From: Alnus glutinosa
Taxonomy: Eukaryota > Streptophyta > Magnoliopsida > Fagales > Betulaceae
Assembly: GCF_958979055.1 (NCBI RefSeq)
Contig: NC_084887.1
Span: 37,922,620 to 37,986,619 of the forward strand
Reading direction: 5' to 3'
DNA length: 64,000 bases
The position numbers and the translations under genes were made by a program. This document shows positions 32,272-42,610 of this stretch, in pieces (positions within the stretch are counted from its first letter, which is position 1; every line of letters starts with the position of its first letter). The notes under the pieces were generated by a model. The model was not told where the DNA came from. It did no database searches and saw nothing but the letters and a program-made list of their open reading frames with translations.

Positions 32272-33024
32272 TGATGTGTTTGGCAACCGAGTGGAATAAA
32301 TATTCTACTCAGATTTTTCCTAAAATCCGCCCACCTGCCCGAATACCCAAATTTGACCTGAATTTTGTTTGAATTTTAAGCTGATAATTTGAGTACTGGC
32401 TGGGCCCCACGCGCAGAACAAACTGTCTCCCAAAAAGCGCGTGGGTCCCACATATAAATAATAAAATAATACAAATTTAAATAAAACAAAAATTAAAAAA
32501 ACTTAATTAAAAACACAAGGGGTGGCCGCGCGGCCACCCTCGAACAGCGGGGGTGGCCGCGCGGCCTCCCCTGAACAGCGGGGGTGGCCGCGGGGCCTCC
32601 CTGGCCAGCGGGGGTGGCCGCGCGGCCTCCCCCGACCCTTGGGGGTGGCCGCGCGGCCTCCCCCGACCACGGGGGGTGGCCGCGCGGCCTCCCCCGGCCA
32701 CTGGGGGTGGCTGCCAACCGGCAGCCACCCCTGCATCATTTTTTTTTAATTTTAATTTTTTTTAAAAAAAAAAAATTATTTATTTATTTATTAATTAAAT
32801 AATCAATATATAATAAATTATTATTATTTAAATTATTATTTTACACAACTTTTCAAAATACCAATCATTATACACAATTTTTTAAACTTTCAATCATTTT
32901 TTACCATTAAAATATAATATTTTTCAATCTCAAAATTCAACATCCAAACACAATTTTTTACCTCGATATTTATAAATAGAATTAGAATTCAATTCTAATT
33001 CTCAAAATTCAATACTCAAACTCA
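32272..33024. mobile_element. MITE carrying a GC-hairpin array (copy a)
   Basis: The segment is absent at the matching site in copy A (GCTGATGCTTTCATTTTCAT near 10480), so it is an insertion. Ends TGATGTGTTTGGCAA and the complement of CAATACTCAAACTCA are imperfect inverted repeats. The right arm (ATAATAAATTATTATTATTT, CAAAATTCAACATCCAAACA) is the reverse complement of the left arm of the element at 59180-60034. The centre is the hairpin array at 32519-32732. No coding function is credible; the open frames in the array are artefacts of the repeat. Confidence 0.8.
32519..32732. repeat. Tandem GC-rich hairpin units (7 copies)
   Basis: Seven units of 30-32 bp are each nearly self-complementary: GGGGTGGCCGCGCGGCC plus ACCC or TCCCC, separated by 6-8 bp spacers such as TGAACAGC. 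The last unit is the variant GGTGGCTGCCAACCGGCAGC. The array is very rich in CpG within an AT-rich neighbourhood. Confidence 0.92.
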
Positions 33025-34151
33025 TAATTTCATTGCATTAAGCCGACCACATCTGTACCTCTTCCCATTGGACGGTTCAGATAAAGGTCTGGTCAACTTG
33101 GGTGAATCAATGGTGCCTGACAAGGTTTACAAACTTAGTTGAAAAATCTTTTCAAAGCTTATGTCACTTTCTAGTTGCCTGGGTGTGGGGGTTTTTATTT
33201 TTATTTATTTAATTTTTTAAAAAAAATATAATCATTTTATTAATACACTCAAAAGTAACTACTTAACAACTTATTGATAAATGATTTATTTTATTCTTTT
33301 TTCTACGATTCTATTTTAAAAAAAAATTATCATTGAATCTATAGGTTCATATCGATTCTTCATATCAACCCTACTAATTTAATAGAAATTTTTAAAAATA
33401 AGAGAATAAGAAATTGACAAAAAGATGATATATAGTGTATCTCATTTTTTATTTCAAAGAGTTTTTTTTTAAAAAAAAAATTGATGTGACAAAATTTTGT
33501 TGTAAATGTTTGGGTGTTGTGTTGAAAATTGTTTGTCAGTGTTTTAACTTTTTTTTTTTTTTTTAATAGAAAGGAAAGAGAAAAAGAGAAAAAGGGGATT
33601 GTTGATTTATTTATTTATGTATTGTTGATTGAGTAGCACTATAGCAATTAGCCTTCCTTTTGGTTAAATTGATTAGTCGGATTGAGAGAAATTATGCTAA
33701 TTTTTACTATAGAGTTAACAAAAATAATCTTTAATTACTATATAAGCCAAACGAGAATGCCTGCGAAATGAGTAATTTTTATTAACCTCTTATCTCCCAA
33801 CAAAAAAGTTAATATATTATATATGATCTTGACCGACCAGCCCAATAATTGATTGCATTACATGTAGACGACCAGTAGTTGGACCAAAACAATGTCGAGC
33901 CAAAAACCAACGGATCATGAATTTGTGTAGCTATTTGCATCCATAAAAAGGGAGCAGTAGTAGCTCCAATTCTCCAAACTTGTTCTGCAAAACGGACCTC
34001 AAGCAGTACTCATGACTATGGTAGTTTAGCTGTCCAACAAAGATTGAGGTGAGGAATGAGTATCCTTTTTATATCCTTATCTATTTTCATGGCTAGCTAG
34101 CAGTAGAGTTTAATTTTCTCTAAGCTCGTCACTGTTGCTACTCAATCTGAG

Positions 34152-34199
34152 TTTTTTTTTTTCTTTTTTTTTTTTTTGTGGGGGGGGGGGGGGGGGGGG
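34152..34199 (+). repeat. Poly-T then poly-G tract
   Basis: A long T-rich tract is followed by about 20 consecutive G at 34180-34199 inside the leader intron. Genes 2, 5 and 6 lack the G run. Confidence 0.9.
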
Positions 34200-34539
34200 A
34201 GACAATTAAGAGCTATATATCATTTTGTTGTCTAAAGCTTGGATTTCTTCATGAGTACAACTATATATACATTATTTGAAAAATATTCTTATAATTTTAT
34301 TTAATTTTCTTTGATGGGTCTAAAACTTTTTTTTTTTTTTTTGGCAGGATCCTCAAGGTAGTCCAGAAGAAAACCAAATTTAATCTAAGATGGTGGAACC
34401 GGCAAGCTGTTGCACTCTTATCCTGTATGTAATTTAATGCTACCTATTTTTGTCTTAATTTAATTTGGTTCCATTTGAAATACATATTTACATTGCCTTT
34501 TTTTCTTTTAATAAATAAAGTTAAATTAACAAAAAAAAA

Positions 34540-34620
34540 AAAAAAAACTTCACTTATAACTCATGATTTTTCATTACTTTTGCAATTAGATACTTAAACT
34601 TAGAGTATCAACCTTTCAAT

Positions 34621-34685
<65 letters not shown>

Positions 34686-35510
34686 TTTTTTTTTTATTTT
34701 TTATTTTTTTTACTTTCAACTTTCCGTTAAATTATTCTGTTAAATCTTGTCAAAATTTTAAAAATGCCCTTCATTTTTTTTGAAAAATAAAATAAAAAAA
34801 ACTTCACTTATAACTCATGATCTTTCATTACTTTTGCAATTAAATACTTAAACTTAGAGTATCAACCTTTCAATTTTTTTTTTTAAATTTTTTTTATTTT
34901 TTTTTTAATTTTTTTAATTTCAACTTTCCGTTAAATTATTCTGTTAAATCCTGTCAAAATTTCAAAAATGCCCTTCATTTTTTTTAAAAAATAAAATTAA
35001 AAATTTGCAAGGATTTAGATGTCGGTCAGAATTCAACGGATTTAATTTGCAAAAATATTCATGCTTAAATCTTTGAAAATTTTAATAATTTTTTGGGAGA
35101 AATTCACTAATAACCCCTGATCTTTCATCACTTTTGAAAAAAAGTACCCAAACTTTAAAAAGTGTCAATTTAGGGTTTCCATTTTTCAATTGTTTTCAAT
35201 TTCAACTCTCCATTATAATTTTTTGTTAAATCTTGTCAAAATTTCCAAAATACCCATCTTTTTTTTTAGGAAAAAATTGCTAGAATTTAGATGTTGGTAA
35301 GAATTTAACAGAATTTACAAAAATACACATGCCTGAATCTTTGAAATTTTTTTTTTATTCTTTTTAAAAAAATACACGTGTATTTTATAAATTTTGATAG
35401 GAATTAATGGAAAATTCTAACGGAGTGTTGAAATTGAAAAAAAATAAATTAAAAGATATATACCCTAAATTGATACTTTTTAAAATTTGGGTACATTTTT
35501 TTGAAACTAA
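34540..35510. mobile_element. Clustered foldback MITE arms, family 2
   Basis: The block CTTCACTTATAACTCATGAT to GAATTTAACGGA-type sequence appears at about 34545 and again at about 34800, and a third related arm begins at 35095. The complementary right arm (TCCTAACGGAGTG-like, TACCCTAAATTGATAC) lies at 35400-35500. Nested or tandemly duplicated copies are likely. Non-coding. Confidence 0.55.
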
Positions 35511-35880
35511 TTAAAAATATAGGAAAAAGTACACATATTCCCCTCAAACTACTACTTTATTTTCAATATCTCCCAAAACTACAAATTGTGTCAATGTCCC
35601 TTCCTAAACTATAAAAAAAAAAAATCAATATCCCCCATAATGACAAAAATACCCTTAATAAAATTATGAAAATTCTTATAATGATTTAAAAATAAATCAA
35701 AAAAATTAAAAAAAAAAACGGTTTTTCATTTTTTTTAAACAAATTATTATTTATATAATTTTCAGTTTTTTTATATATAATTTCCAAATTTTTTTCAATT
35801 TTTTTAGTTTTAGTTTTTCTTTTTCGAATTTCTAAGGATATTTTTACCTTACTGAAAAAAAATTTAGGATCATTTTAGGA
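35511..35880. mobile_element. Decayed MITE-like sequence
   Basis: Phrases such as CTCAAACTACTACTTTATT and GACAAAAATACCCTTAATAA followed by weakly complementary sequence near 35850 resemble a foldback arm. No clear termini are visible. The DUF247 leader resumes at about 35888. Confidence 0.3.
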
Positions 35881-35981
35881 AACCCAATATATGGAGTTTT
35901 CTTTATGCTAAACCTGTTTGGCTGTTTCTATTTAAATACTAAAATCTATTTTGCATTAGTTTATGCATCTATATATCTTTA

Positions 35982-36021
<40 letters not shown>

Positions 36022-36616
36022 CTTTTTTTTTGAATGGAAGCATCTATATATCTAGCTGGCTGTTTATTATACTAATTAATTCTGTGAAGAGTAAGATGAT
36101 CTTTATTCACTTCAAAATCCTATCCAATTTATCGTAATGGGTTACTTCAACTCCTCTTAATATATTTTTTTTTTTTCCTTTTGGGATAAGTAAGTGATAC
36201 TGATCATTTTGCTGTCTAAAGCTTGGACTTCTTGAGTAGAACTATATATATATACATTACCTGAAAAATAATCTTAAATTTATTTGATGGGTCTATATAT
36301 ATGATCTTTTCTTGCAGGATCCTCAAGTAGTCTGGAACTTCTTCATTCTAGTAACCAAATTTTAAGAGTGGTGGAAACGACAAGTAGTCGCATTTTTATC
36401 TTGTATGTGAATTCAATGCTACCTCTTTTTGCCTTAATTTTGTTCCATTTGAAATACTTATACTTCCTTTTTTCTTAACAAACTCAAATTATTATTATTG
36501 TTTTTTTTCTTTCTAAAAGCAACGAAATAAATAATTACATACACTTTCTTCTCACTCACATTAAGGGGCAAATCAGATCCTCTGCCACTTACGGGTTATT
36601 AAAAACTCAAAACATC

Positions 36617-36665
<49 letters not shown>

Positions 36666-36895
36666 TGAACATCTCTCAGACTCTTACGCTAATACTCTTT
36701 TTTGAATGGATGTTATACTCATAATTAAGTGCATGGGTAATTTTTTTTCTCTGCACTATTTCAAGATCGAATTGTGCCTAAATTTTCAAATCTCTTTTGT
36801 TTTGTTTTTACTCTCTTTTTATAAAAAATTTTGTCACTCCGAAAGAAACAACTTTAGGAGGCAAAAATTGAGAAGAAATTACAGATCCAACATAT

Positions 36896-37189
36896 ATGGC
36901 TGTGAACGAAAAAGGAGATGCTAGTGATAGAATTGATATCGACCACTTGGAGTCTTTAATAAAAGATATGATGCCCCATGATTTGCTCGTGCCGCCTAAG
37001 TATTGTTGCATCTTCAAAACTCCTGTCATTCTCAAAAGGCATAATGAAAGAGCTTATATCCCGGATGCATTTTCTATTGGGCCTCTCCATCATGAGAATC
37101 CAAACTTGAAAGCCACAGAAAAAATTAAAGCCAAGTATTTGCAAGTCTTTATCTCTCGATTTGGCCCTCCGGATAAACAAATAAATTAA
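36896..37189 (+). pseudogene. Truncated DUF247 fragment 4
   Basis: The frame starts at the family Met (MAVNEKGDASDRIDID) and keeps CCIFKTPVILKRHN, YIPDAFSIGPLHH and KATEKIKAKYLQ. It departs from the family after about residue 93 (ISRFGPPDKQIN) and stops at 37187-37189. The rest of the domain, the linker and the membrane helix are missing. The following bases do not resemble DUF247; by about 37250 they are the inverted copy of the upstream duplicated segment, so a rearrangement removed the 3' part. A 97-residue product, if made, would lack the anchor. The HHG of the family is HHE here. Confidence 0.9.
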
Positions 37190-38642
37190 TACAAAAAGTA
37201 AGTAGTGAAAGTGAAAAAAAAAATATTAATTTAAATAGTAGAACCAAATAACTAACATAAAAAACAATGAATAATTAACTCATTATAATTAGTGTGACAT
37301 GAGTGTAATAAATAATTATAAATAATAGTAGTTGCTTTGGATAATCCCTTTCTCTCTTTTTCTCTTTCCTTTCTATTAAAAAAGTTAAAATGTTGACAAC
37401 AACTTTCAACACAGCACCAAAACATTAATAACAAAATTTTGTCGCATCAAAACTTAAAAAAATAAAAATAAAAACCTCTTTGAAAAAAAAAAATTTATAC
37501 ATCTTCCTCACGTGGGAAATAAGATTATCTCAATTTCATTTAATGAAATGAATATTGTCTATTTCAAATGAAATGTCAGGATTTAAAGTTGATATAACTA
37601 ATGATGTATATAAAGTCAACATTGGTACGTCTTTTAAAAATTTAAATAATGTGACATCATATACACAGTAAAATATATTAACTTTAAATCCTGACCATAA
37701 AATGAGTTAATATCCATTTCATTTGAAATGGAGAGGTTCTTATTCCCTTCCTATCTTTTTTCTATCCTCTCACTTTTGAAAATCACCATTAGATATGTAG
37801 AGCTCATATAAAAGACTGACATAAATCCACAGATCCAATGATAATTTTCAAAAAAAAAAAGGCAAAACGGCAAAATAGAAATATTAGGAGAAAATAAATG
37901 TTGTTATCAACACACCCACACGGCCACACCCCCAACATCGCTCAATAGAAAGTGAGATAAGCTCTGAAAAGATTTTGGGATAACTTTACAAAAGGATATC
38001 AAATTATACGACGTTTTGAAGTAAATGTACTGAGTTAATAAACGTCTCAAACTGGAATATTCATGTTTCCAAACGTCTCACTTAAGGGTACTCCATTAAG
38101 ATTTGCTGTTAAATCATAACAGAGTACCTAAAATACCCCTCATTTTTTAAGGAAAAAAAAATGCTAGGATTTTGTTAAGGGCCTACAAGATGGATCGGCC
38201 TTATATCCAGTTAGGGATAATACCTGCGATTGGGGAAGGAATCGAGTAGCTTAGGGGGACTCTTTAGGAAGATTCTAGAAGAGTTCTCCAAGTTATGTCA
38301 ATTTACCCTTGTATCCTTTAGATCCAAATGCGCTTAGAAGTATCTTTTATCCTGCATTTTAATTGTTAGTTAATCATTGGGAGAGAGAAAAAAAGGCTTA
38401 ATTCGATTATTTAGCAAAGAAGGGAGGAAAGGAGAGGTAGATTGGAAAATCATTGTAATTGATTCTTGCGAGCTTGGGCCTCTTAGAAGTGCTCGTAGTA
38501 ATATTCAGTAGTAACCAAAAAATCATATTCCCTCTCCATTTCCTCATTGTCTCCATAAATCACCCTTATAAGTGGTATCCAAAGCCTTTCGTTCTCACCC
38601 ATTGCTTCCATATACTCCATTTTCTCACCAAAATTTTTTCTC

Positions 38643-40262
38643 ATGGCTGACAGTGTTAGAAAATAATGTTATAAAAAGAAGAATCAAAACAAAAACACTG
38701 AAATTGTTAGGAAAATATTTTGTGAGAAAGAACAAAAATCTGAAATAAAAGATAGCTTTGAGGCACGATGAATCGCTATCTTTAAGACGATATTTGCCCC
38801 CACTCGGAATGAGTTTGCTAATAGGTTGCTAGCAAATCGCCTCTAGGATACAACAAAGCTATAAATTCTACAGATAGCAATTCTAGAGAATTCCTACAAT
38901 TTCACTTGTGAATTTCTAAAATTGAGAATGAAAATCTGAACAGTAAAATTGATGAGGAACAGTTACAATATTTATATTATTAACCGTTTCACAACACCCA
39001 ATATAGCAGTTGGTCTGATGGATAAGGTGCCTTTTCATGTCATCCAATGCATAGGTTTGAGTCTTCGTAACTGAGTTTTTACGGTTTTAACTTTTAATTC
39101 TTTTAGACAATAAAAATATCAAAAAACCGTTACTTTGCCGAGGAGAAGACTCGAACCACTGCTCTTTAAGTTTGTAAGAAACTGTTAAACCACTAAGCCA
39201 CCAAATTACAATTATAATATAACAATCTAACAAAAATATATAACAGACAATACCCGTATCGCCCTCCTCACTAAATCCTCGAAAACATGCGAAGACCATA
39301 TTGCCCGTTAAGAAACCACTAACACCTCCATCCAGCAGCAATTAATCGAACTTAATGAGACGTTCGGAACTTCATGGCAACTCAAGCCAGGCCACCACTA
39401 GAGCGATCTCCCATGGTGGCCATTCAACACCCTCCCTTGGATGAACCCCCCCCCCATTTCCACTTCCACTTCCTTTTGTTCAGGGTCGTGATGAACGCAG
39501 ATTCCATGCACATGAAGGACGTGATGGACGTGACGGATGGGATGATCGCTGCATGAACCGTGACAACAATCAACCATTGGGCCATGATCGATGGGAGTAT
39601 CATGATGACCGCCGACTCCGATACGATAATGATTATCCGGATCCTAACCAAGACGATCGAATGTTCATGCCCGTCCCTTATGACTGGACTTTCCACGATT
39701 TGATGGTGAGAACCCCTCCTATAAGGTGAATCAATTTTTTTGATTACTATCAAACACCTCTCTACCAGCGCATCCGAATGACTTCCTTCCACATGGAAGG
39801 GGAGGCCCTCATATGGTTCCAAGATGCGGAAGAATCAGGACAACTTCCAACGTGGGAGGCCTTCTTACATGTTCTGCTTACGTGTTTCGGACCGGCCTAT
39901 GATGATACAATGGAGGCCTTGATGCGACTCCATCAATCCTCTACCATAGCTGAGTATACCACCCAATTCGAGGCTCTCTCGAATTGCTTGAGGGGTATTT
40001 CGGAGAAGAACCGCCTAAGCTATTTTCTAAATGGCTTGAAAGATGACATCCGCCTGCCGGTGTGGATTGTTAAATCCGACGACCTTGGTGGCAGCCTTTG
40101 GCCTTGCAATGCTGCAAGAGGAATACATTCTAAGGTTCAAATGCCCTATACGCTCGGCCACGACTTCATACTCTTTTGGACGTCAACAAACGTGGGGTCA
40201 ATCCGAACATTCTCCTGTCTAGCAAGTCCTTCAACCATCTTCCCAACTGACCTTACCGACAA
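38643..40262 (+). pseudogene. Retrotransposon gag pseudogene
   Basis: The gag start ATGGCTGAC at 38643 is separated by an insertion (38654-39245) from its continuation AATACCCGTATCGCCCTC (residues NTRIALLTKS). Further on, the capsid region of Ty3/Gypsy-type gag (retrotransposon gag domain) is clear at 39685-40140: RFDGENP, RMTSFHMEGEALIWFQDAEE, TWEAFLHVLLTCFGPAYDD, EALMRLHQSSTIAEYTTQFE and LSYFLNGLKDDIRLPV. In-frame stops (for example TAA at about 39309) and frame changes, one near 40090 before AAFGLAMLQEEYI, show it is dead. No zinc knuckle, protease or polymerase follows. Confidence 0.88.
38654..39245. mobile_element. Nested insertion within gag
   Basis: A 592-bp segment with ends TGTTAGAAAATAATG and ATATATAACA interrupts gag after codon 3. 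Flanks GACAG and GACAA agree at 4 of 5 bases, as for a solo LTR with a 5-bp target duplication. Inside lie two tRNA-like head regions in opposite orientation: GTTGGTCTGATGGATAAGG with GGTTTGAGTC on + (39008-39065), and on the minus strand GGTGGCTTAGTGG with GGTTCGAGTCT (about 39205-39145). They resemble box A and box B of Pol III promoters, so tRNA-derived SINE pieces may be present. Classification is tentative. Confidence 0.6.
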
Positions 40263-41275
40263 GTGAGGAAGGAATCAGGTAGCTTAGGGGGACTCTTTAG
40301 GAAGATTCTAGAAGAGTTTTCCAACTTATGTTAATTTACTGTTGTATCCTTTAGATCTAGATGCGCTTAGAAGCATCTTTTATCTTGCATTTCAATTGTT
40401 AGTTAATTGTTGGGAGAGAGAGTAAGGTTGAATTCGGTTAGATCTATTCTAACCGAATCGCCTATTTAGCAGAGAAGGGAGGTAAGGAGAGGTAGACTGG
40501 AAAATCATTGTAATTGATCCTTGTGATCCTTGAGAGCTTGGGCCTCTCAGAAGCGCTTGTAGTAATATTCAGTAGTAACCAGAAAACCATATTACATCTC
40601 AATTTCTTCATTGTCTCCAGAAATCACCCTTACAGATTTAGGTGTTGGTCAGAATTTAACTAAATTTACAAAAATATCCATGTCTGAATCTTTGAAAATT
40701 TTGATAATTTTTTTTTTTTTTAAAAAAAAAAAAAAAATGGTATTTTGAGAATTTTGACAGAATTTAACAGCAAATCCTAACGAAGTACCCTTAAGTGAGA
40801 CGTTTAGAAACGTGCATACCCCAATCTGATACGTTTGTTAGTTTAATACATTTATCTCAAAAGAATGTATAATTAGATAACTTTTTGTGAAGTTATCTCA
40901 AAAAAAAATTTTATCTGAGGAATATGTGAACCTTGTCGGGCACCATTGATTCACCCTACCTTATCTGAACCGTCCAATGGGAAGAGGTGCAGATTTGGTC
41001 GGGTCAATCCAATGAAAGCATGTGCCTTATTCTGCTGCTACGAAATCAATGGGAAATAGTTTACTATAACGAACGGCTTAGATAGTTGCAGCGGATCCAA
41101 ATCCCTATTTTTAGAAGACTTCTGCCCGTCATGAGCTTACACCGATTCCTATTCTAGCTAAAACTGCATGTGAATAATTTTCTATCAATAGTTTCTAGGC
41201 TTACGTTTGATGGCCAACGTCAGCTTAAGCCAACATCATATACTAATCATTGCTAAAATTCTACCTTATTTTACT

Positions 41276-41935
41276 TGGATATACAAATGCGAGAGGCATG
41301 TACTTGTGATTTTTAACGGAGTTTAAGAGTTGATTTGAGTTTGTGATTTTAAAATGTGTAATAAAAAAAAAAAATTTAAAAACGTAGTTAAACGTTTGGT
41401 AAAATTACAGTTTGACATTTAAAATAGCATATTAGTCTTTAAAATTTTGTGTTTTTGAAAAAATACCCATTATCTGCGAATTGAAAAGCGGTTTTTTGTG
41501 GTTTTATAAACGCAATTTTCAAACGATTTATTTTCTACGAATTGATTTAAAATCACACTTTTCGTCTACAAAATCGCAATTTTAAAATCACACTTTTTCT
41601 TCTTCTTCTTCTTCTTCTTCTTCTTTTTTTTTTTAGCTCTCTTATTTTAACCTAATCTCTCTGACTCTCAAAACAAGCCACCGATGCAGTTCAGCATGTT
41701 CTTTTTCTTTTTTTAAGTTTTTTTTTTTCCTGTTTTTTATTTTTAGTTTTTGAAGAAAATATTTTAATGTAATATAAAAATGAAAATTGTTTTTAAAAGA
41801 CTTTTGTGTTTATGAAAAGTACTGTTTTGTATTTTTTTTTGTTATGAAAAGAATTTTGTTAATCTTTTCATAACATTATTGGATCCGGCCGCTACACCAC
41901 CTACAATATCTTTACATCGTTAAACTTCTTATAAA
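41276..41935. other. AT-rich non-coding sequence, possible MITE
   Basis: 41330-41600 has complementary phrases (TTGTGATTTTAAAATGTG and AATTTTAAAATCACAC; AAGCGGTTTTTTGTGG) typical of a decayed foldback element. (TTC)n runs 41598-41624. No gene is seen. Confidence 0.4.
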
Positions 41936-41974
41936 ATGTTTTCGTGATATGATCGAAGACGCGGTCAAGACAGC

Positions 41975-42190
41975 TGTGCCTCACAAGCTGCACGAGCTAC
42001 ACAATTTCTTGATCCGTTGGTTTTGGTCCAAACAACAAGTCTACACACGATCAATAATTGTGTCATCGGTCGGTCAAGACCATAAACACAAGCTGCACGA
42101 GCTACACAATTTCTTGATCCGTTGGTTTTGGTCCAACAAGAAGTCTACACGTGATCAATAATTGTGTCATCGGTCGGTCAAGACCATAAA
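41975..42190 (-). repeat. Inverted promoter segment in two tandem copies
   Basis: The unit of about 105 bp begins CACAAGCTGCACGAGCTACA and ends CGGTCGGTCAAGACCATAAA. It occurs at about 41979 and about 42086. It is the reverse complement of the sequence just upstream of the gene 2 TATA box (about 11735-11900). The open frame across it is an artefact of the repeat. Confidence 0.85.
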
Positions 42191-42610
42191 CATGCATACA
42201 TTACAAGCCCTCACTTCGACCAAGATTAATGAAGTTAATTAACAATTGACAACTATAATTGTTCTGATTAGAACATTAGTACCGGCTTTCTTAAATCTCA
42301 TTTATTTTTATTTTTTATTTTTTATTATAATATATATATATGCAGGAAAAAAAATTTAAAAATCATTTGAATCATATTCCTTTATTGTTCCATAAATTAA
42401 TGAAACACTAAAAAAATCAAAAGTTGTACCATACTTCTAAAGAAGTAAAAGTGGTTTCCATTAATGGTAGATTTGGAAAAATATGGATGAAATTGAACGG
42501 GAAATAGAAATGAGAAAAATAAATAAATAAATAACATTTCTCAATTATAAGTGGTTGATTTGTCTATGATACACTCATAATTATTTTACCAATTATAAAA
42601 TGATATATGT
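42191..42610. other. AT-rich spacer
   Basis: No gene or element with clear ends is seen. (TA)n-like sequence lies at about 42329-42342. Confidence 0.3.

Larger units (their letters stand above)
31185..34140 (+). repeat. Upstream segmental duplication, copy B
   Basis: This is paralogous to 8935-12100 (copy A) in the same order and orientation. It lacks the solo LTR and the foldback at 9047 of copy A, but carries its own MITE (31297-31495) and the GC-hairpin element (32272-33024). It leads into the leader of fragment 4. The TATA box is altered to CATAAAAAGGGAGCAG at 33942. Confidence 0.85.
34049..36895 (+). promoter_or_regulatory. Expanded 5' leader of DUF247 fragment 4
   Basis: Exon-1 donor GAG|GTGAGGA is at 34049. 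The exon-2 block occurs twice: CAG|GATCCTCAAGGTAG at about 34350 and CAG|GATCCTCAAGTAGTC at about 36320, each followed by a GTATGT donor. The interval between them is filled by family-2 foldback sequence (34540-35510), simple repeats (ATTT)n at 34616-34660, poly-T at 35987-36029 and (ATT)n at 36618-36660. The acceptor TTTAG|GAGGC lies just before the ATG. The leader is largely repeats and its gene is truncated. Confidence 0.5.
38173..40634 (+). mobile_element. Internally deleted Gypsy-type LTR retrotransposon
   Basis: The 5' LTR is 38173-38570 (TGTTAAGGGCC to CACCCTTATA). The next bases include TGGTATCCAAAGCC (38573), a slightly changed tRNA-Met primer site. The 3' LTR is 40266-40634 and lacks roughly the first 60 bp. 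A perfect 5-bp target duplication, GATTT, lies at 38168-38172 and 40635-40639. Only gag-like sequence remains inside; pol and the polypurine tract are gone, so one deletion runs from late gag into the 3' LTR. The LTRs differ by many substitutions and indels, so the insertion is old. Confidence 0.9.
37975..40907. mobile_element. Foldback MITE, family 2, split by a retrotransposon
   Basis: The left arm is 37975-38172 (TGGGATAACTTTACAAAAGG, CAAACGTCTCACTTAAGGGT). The right arm is 40635-40907 (ACCCTTAAGTGAGACGTTTA, GTGAAGTTATCTCA). Removing the insertion 38173-40634 and one GATTT joins ATGCTAGGATTT to AGGTGTTGGTCAG, matching the uninterrupted family phrase at 9257. Nesting order: duplicated segment, then foldback, then LTR element. 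Confidence 0.85.
37250..41275 (-). repeat. Inverted copy (C) of the upstream segment
   Basis: Read in reverse complement, this region follows copy A backward: 37345-37480 matches 11400-11510/33460-33600, 37900-37975 matches 10590-10660, and 40910-41275 matches about 9740-10590 (CTTATTCTGCTGCTACGAAA, AACGAACGGCTTAGAT, TTAGAAGACTTCTGCCCGTC). The interval 37975-40907 is a foldback MITE that was itself hit by an LTR retrotransposon. The inverted copy sits immediately downstream of truncated fragment 4. Confidence 0.8.

Noticed and set aside
32493..32802. Six overlapping Gly/Pro/Arg-rich open frames on both strands
   Set aside because: They are by-products of a GC-rich tandem palindrome without stop codons, not genes.
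39005..39210. Functional tRNA genes
   Set aside because: Box A and box B resemblances are present, but acceptor and anticodon stems do not pair convincingly by eye, and the sequence lies inside a transposable element.
41949..42161. 70-codon frame with repeated KLHELHNFLIRWFW
   Set aside because: The repeat comes from a tandem duplication of an inverted promoter segment; no start context or homology supports a protein.
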